Source of the DNA: Hyalella azteca
Taxonomy: Eukaryota > Arthropoda > Malacostraca > Amphipoda > Hyalellidae
Length of the DNA stretch: 64,000 nucleotides
Direction of reading: 5' to 3'
Assembly: GCF_000764305.2 (NCBI RefSeq)
Contig: NW_025944591.1
Coordinates: forward strand, 124,001-188,000
This document shows positions 59,819 to 64,000 of the stretch, one piece after another. A model generated the notes under the pieces. It was not told the origin of the DNA, did not search any database, and saw nothing but the letters and a program-made list of their open reading frames with translations. The position numbers and the translations under genes are program-made. The first letter of the stretch is position 1. Each line of letters opens with the position of its first letter.

Positions 59819-60339
59819 GTAAGATAAATACATTCTTATGTTAAATTAATATACAGTAAATAAATGTATATAGAAACTATGGTTCTTGATGTTTGATTTA
59901 ATTTTGCCTTTGATTTGTTTATGCCATGTCACTCCCGCTGTTCGTTGTCGTGGTGCCCAACCGTTGACTAATGTTCAATTCGGAATATTAATATGATTCA
60001 TATAATTCATGATATTCAAAATTCGGAATTTCGAGATGAAGCATATTCTGAATATTAAGATAAATTGCATGCTGACATATCAGAAGAAATTTGTCCTCAA
60101 AACATGGGATGAAATTTAAACATAAGAGTAATAATTTAGAGGCTATTTGAATTTTGTTTACAGAGATTTTGGTCATGCAAATTTTTTTTTCTGCGTAAGT
60201 CATATTTTCGAACGGAAAATGCTCAGGTAATGCACGTTCAATGTCGTCAGCGCGACTAAAATTATTTCGTACGCTAGTTATAATTTTTTAAGAATTTCAT
60301 TGATGATTTTCAAGTTTTCAATCACAATCTCGCTGAAGT

Positions 60340-60610
60340 GATGATTGTCTCTATAAAAACAACTCACCGCGCACACACCACAATCTCGCTTTAGATGATT
60401 GTCTGTATTACAACCACGCTAACGGCACACAAAACAATCTTGCATTAGATGATTGTATGTATGTATTGCAACAACACTTACGGCACACCACAATCTCGCT
60501 TAAGATGATTGTCTGTATTATAACCACACTCACGGCACACCACAATCTCGCTTTCGATCATCGTCTGTATTACAACCACACTCATGGCACACAAAACAAT
60601 CTCGCTTTAC
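60340..60610. repeat. Minisatellite, about 55-60-bp unit, about 5 copies
   Basis: Shared phrases CACAATCTCGCTT, GATGATTGTCTGTATTACAA and CCACACTCACGGCACAC in each imperfect unit. Confidence 0.9.
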
Positions 60611-60745
60611 ATGAAATACCTAACCGACTTTTCTGTCATACCTAACCGACTTTTCTGTCATACTTAACCGACTTTTCTGTCATACCTAACCGACTTTTCT
60701 GTCATACCTACCCGACTTTTCTGTCATACCTAACCGACTTTTCTG
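60611..60745. repeat. Minisatellite, about 21-bp unit, 6 copies
   Basis: Unit CATACCTAACCGACTTTTCT plus GT; variants CTTAACC and CTACCCG. Confidence 0.95.
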
Positions 60746-60980
60746 CCGTTGCTTGTGGCTCAGTTCGAGGTCTCCAAAACACTCCCACGGATCATTTCCT
60801 CCTCCGCCGCCATCTTGTTGCCCTGCCAATATCTAGCCGAGGCGCGATCCAAATAACATGAAGATTTTTTTCTAGTAATTCTTCTCCCTAGAGCATCTTG
60901 ACATCTGCCATCACCATTGCAGACCATCGCTTCTACTGTAATTTGTGTTACCGTCTCCCCAGAAAAAGATTACTTATATA

Positions 60981-61247
60981 ATGGCCGTTAAAAAGAACGC
61001 TTGCTCATGTGAGCCAAAGTGCAGGATAAAAAATCGTCTTTGCTCGAGGCCAGGCAAAGTCTGTAAGCTCGACCCCCTGGTCCGCTGCCAGCTGCGAGGA
61101 GCTTATGCGACTCCAACGCGACCACCAATGACACGCAACGCATTCCTCGGCCCTGCAAACAATACATCTGTTCTTGTGCTTATATTTGCTCTTATTGGCA
61201 TGATTGTGACGGTAATATGTTTGAATATTTGTGACAGCTGCGCTTGA
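60981..61247 (+). CDS. Unsupported small open frame: Cys-rich with a C-terminal hydrophobic segment
   Basis: From the ATG at 60981 an 88-residue frame reads MAVKKNACSCEPKC, with further Cys to about residue 38, and then a hydrophobic stretch (VLVLIFALIGMIVTVICLNI) near the C-terminus. I do not recognise a family. It sits inside fat intron 3 in the same direction, has no visible splice or polyadenylation context that would prove expression, and could be chance. Listed because the combination of clustered cysteines and a membrane-like segment is less usual than most random frames here. Confidence 0.12.
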   Translation: MAVKKNACSCEPKCRIKNRLCSRPGKVCKLDPLVRCQLRGAYATPTRPPMTRNAFLGPANNTSVLVLIFALIGMIVTVICLNICDSCA

Positions 61248-61599
61248 GATGAAGAAATTTTGGAGACAAAATGTTGCATGCTCATGCTGGTGAAGTCGTG
61301 AAGCTTCCTTAGATGACGCTTGAGGTTTCTTTAAGTGTATCAATGGGCATCGATTGTCGAAATTATACGATATAAATCAAGTAATCTCCGGAGTAGGTAA
61401 AGAGACGACGTTATTTTGACTGATTTGGATTAATTTTGCCTTCAGAACTTCATTCTTTCCGATCATAGTCAATCTCTGGATTGTTCCTTAATGAACATTT
61501 TTCAGTCGAATCCATTGCACTAGAATAGCGAGCAATTTACAATTTGGTCAAAGCTTATTTGAAGGAAAGCGCTGTACGTACTGTCGCTAGTGCGAATTT

Positions 61600-61815
61600 T
61601 CTCCATGATCTGTACATTTACCCCATGATCTGTACATTTACCCCATGATAACATTTACCCCATAATATATGCATATACCCATGATCCATGCATTTACCCC
61701 ATGATCCGTACATTTACCGCACGTTCTGAACATTTACCCCATAATATACCTATGCATTTACCCCATGATCTGTACATTTACCCCATGAGCCATGCATTTA
61801 CCCCATAATCATGCA
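61600..61815. repeat. Tandem repeats of CATTTACCCCATGATCTGTA
   Basis: About ten imperfect copies, 17-27 bp each, with variants CCATAATATA, CCGCACGTTCTGAA and CCATGAGCCATG. Confidence 0.9.
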
Positions 61816-64000
61816 ATGCTTGCATACTCAAGAACGCATTTCTGCAAGGCATCATCCTGAGCTGGTCGGGCCGGCGCAGTTCGTCGGCAAAATCAGGTTG
61901 CGTGCGATGGTTGGGGGTGCGCTTGAGCTTAGCCCAGCATTTTGCAGAGGGAGGAATGTATTTATATGACTGAACAGAAACATTTTTTGTTTCATGCAGC
62001 TAGTTAGCCTCGAGCTGGTCATGACTGCAACATCTCAAACGTAAACCTTGCAATGGCGGCTGTGCACTTCACGTGTGCTCTATCGGTCATTGCTAAAAGC
62101 TAATTTGACATACACTTTATTTACTATATGTAATAGCTTTAGACTAATTTGTTTCTCTTCGCAATAAATGCAGGAGTTGATGATACTTTAAATCCTGATT
62201 TACAGTTAAACACTTGAAAATTTATTCATTTCATAGCGGCATCTCTCCATCCATGCAAGTTTAATTGCAGCCTTTTTGGTTACTACGGAAACAATCGGAG
62301 CTCAGTGGATTTTAGGAATGATTTCTGAATTATCCTTATAATAGCAATAATAATTTCCCATTGTACGTTTTCGAAACTAATTCTGATGAGACGGCACGTT
62401 GATCTTGGCGCAAATTCTAACGCGAGTTACGATCTTTATAGGAAATATTTGCATGCTGTGTTGTCAGAGCAAAATTTCAATTTGTTCTGCACGCGAGGAA
62501 ACATACTACGATGAAACTTACGACCGAAGAATGAGTGATCATAGGTTATTTCTTCGTATTAATTGTACAAGAGCTCCGTGCCAGAGACACCGCGCTCTCT
62601 TATCTCCATCTCTTGCACAAAAGCCATCCGTTTTCTCCTCAGCTGAAATTCCAGGATTGCTACAGAGACTTGTTAACAGAATCTCTACACGAGAAATTAA
62701 TTGGATGCTTCGTTGTGATTCATCTTCCATGCTGGCTTGCTCCGAGAAGCCCACACGATCGCAGAATTTGTCTTCTTGATATGCTGCGATGTCGCAGTTT
62801 GCACCGATGCTCGCATTATTGCCTCTTTGTGTGCTCTCCTAAAACCATGAATTATGTCCTCATGAATAACCGACACAATTTAGTTAAATTACCGCTTAAA
62901 AAGATGGTACTTTGGAGGCCGGCAAGTATTCTTTTGTTTGAAATATTATTTTTTGAAGTTCCTGCAGGAAATAGTACGCATTTTAGTCGTGCTGAGGAGG
63001 TCTTGTTCGTCTACTTAAATCGGCACTGGAAAGCTTCGCCGCCACAAAAGACAAACGCATTTCTTGGAAAAATATGTATCTTCTCATGGCACGTGAAAAT
63101 CAAGTAACTTTATAGGTATCATTCGTTTCTGAATTAAATTGAAAATTTAATTGTAGTCTTCAAGCTTTCGGTTAATAAACGGCAGATAATGTAAAGCTCA
63201 AAATTTCAAGAAGGGAGCTTTTTAGCGGGAAAATCTGATATTTGAATTTCGGTTCTTTGTCATTTGAATTTCTTCGGTTAAATGAGGTTGGTGCGCAATG
63301 TCATGACTGTAATTATGATGATTTCAAAGAAATTCTGCGAATATTTATATATTGTCTTCTTTTGTAATATACTGCAGATCAGGAGATGTGCATTGTTTAC
63401 ACACATCATCCATAATACCTTTATTTGTTTCACTAAGGAAAATGGCACGTGGGGAATTTCTTTTCAATCGTTCAAGATTTGATCCTTACAGCCCCAGGCA
63501 ATGGATGGTAAACGTGGAGGATGAGACGTGCTGCGCTTACACTTGCACCTCCAGAGTTTTTGCCTTCTTTAATTTCCTAAGAAAATCCAAATCATTTCAT
63601 AATAATAACATTTTCAAGTTACATGATGTCCGAACTTATTTGACTACTGCTTAAATTAAATTAATTTGAAATTTCGTATAAATTACTTTTTCTGGGAGAT
63701 TTTTTTCCAGATTTTGGGACTGTCGATTGTGACCGCGCTTAGAAGATTTTATTTTGTAATATCCATTATACTTATCACTAGAGCAAAATGCCGTGAACGG
63801 CACCTGGTTGGCTGTAAGTTTTCCAGTGTGATCTTTATATTTATTTCGAGGACGAATGGCCGTGAATGGTACGCGGTTAGCCGTAAATCATATTGTTGCA
63901 TTGGCGGGCCAATGGAGACCATCGTATTTGCCACCAAAGACTGTGGGCAAAAAATCTCTCATAAATTACACCCATTAGAAGAACTCGAGCGGGAATCTCA
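61816..64000. other. Intron 3 stretch, no gene recognised
   Basis: A 190-codon plus-strand frame (62535-63107) overlaps a second open frame and has no known domain. At about 63785-63885 a block of about 78 bp (GCCGTGAACGGCACCTGGTT, GGCCGTGAATGGTACGCGGTT) is tandemly duplicated. A frame after TTTTTTTCCAG (about 63711) stays open to the window edge but does not look like cadherin. Confidence 0.35.

Larger units (their letters stand above)
59819..64000 (+). other. ft: fat intron 3 (continues beyond the window)
   Basis: Begins with donor GTAAGA. No segment up to 64000 reads like the continuation of EC18, so the intron is at least 4.18 kb. It contains three repeat arrays and short unsupported frames. 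Confidence 0.75.

Noticed and set aside
62535..63107. 190-codon plus-strand open frame in fat intron 3
   Set aside because: No known motif, overlaps another open frame, composition is not protein-like; length is only mildly surprising for 64 kb read in six frames.
63711..64000. Frame after a good TTTTTTTCCAG acceptor, open to the window edge, considered as fat exon 4
   Set aside because: The translation (ILGLSIVTALRR...) does not continue EC18, which should give a GTxVxxVxAxD strand; a tandem duplication runs through it.

Overview
This is animal nuclear DNA, most likely arthropod and possibly a crustacean (the taxon is an inference from gene content and genome texture). It shows large introns, canonical GT-AG splice sites, decayed Penelope-like and CR1/jockey-like retroelements, small terminal-inverted-repeat DNA elements and very many minisatellites. 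No bacterial-style genes, tRNA, rRNA or CRISPR array were recognised.

One protein-coding gene is well supported: the 5' half of a Fat protocadherin of the Drosophila fat (ft) / vertebrate FAT4 class, on the + strand. Exon 1 (coding 10182-15398) holds the start codon, a signal peptide, fifteen complete extracellular cadherin (EC) repeats and most of EC16. A 42.2-kb intron follows (15399-57585), then exon 2 (57586-57894; end of EC16 and EC17), a 1.84-kb intron, and exon 3 (59735-59818; EC17-EC18 linker and start of EC18). All junctions are phase 0. The rest of the gene (remaining EC repeats, EGF/laminin G region, membrane segment, cytoplasmic tail) lies beyond the window.

Layout: 1-3.1 kb is a nest of dead retroelements (Penelope-like reverse transcriptase and GIY-YIG fragments in both orientations around a CR1-like LINE fragment). 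4.3-5.6 kb is a DNA element with terminal inverted repeats and a TA target-site duplication. 6.3-9.8 kb is a run of minisatellites, one containing an uncleaned Nextera mate-pair adapter. 9.8-10.2 kb is the GC-richer 5' flank of fat. Introns 1 and 3 carry more than twenty minisatellite arrays with periods of 16 to about 83 bp, two MITE families and dispersed repeats, but no convincing nested gene.

The most interesting structure is at fat exon 2. Its 3' splice site and first ~24 bases have been multiplied into a higher-order tandem array upstream, and its last ~40 bases plus 5' splice site are tandemly repeated downstream. The exon is therefore flanked on both sides by decoy splice sites whose use would give premature stops. 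Single-N gaps at 7073, 27997 and 43135 all fall in tandem repeats, so array copy numbers are unreliable.
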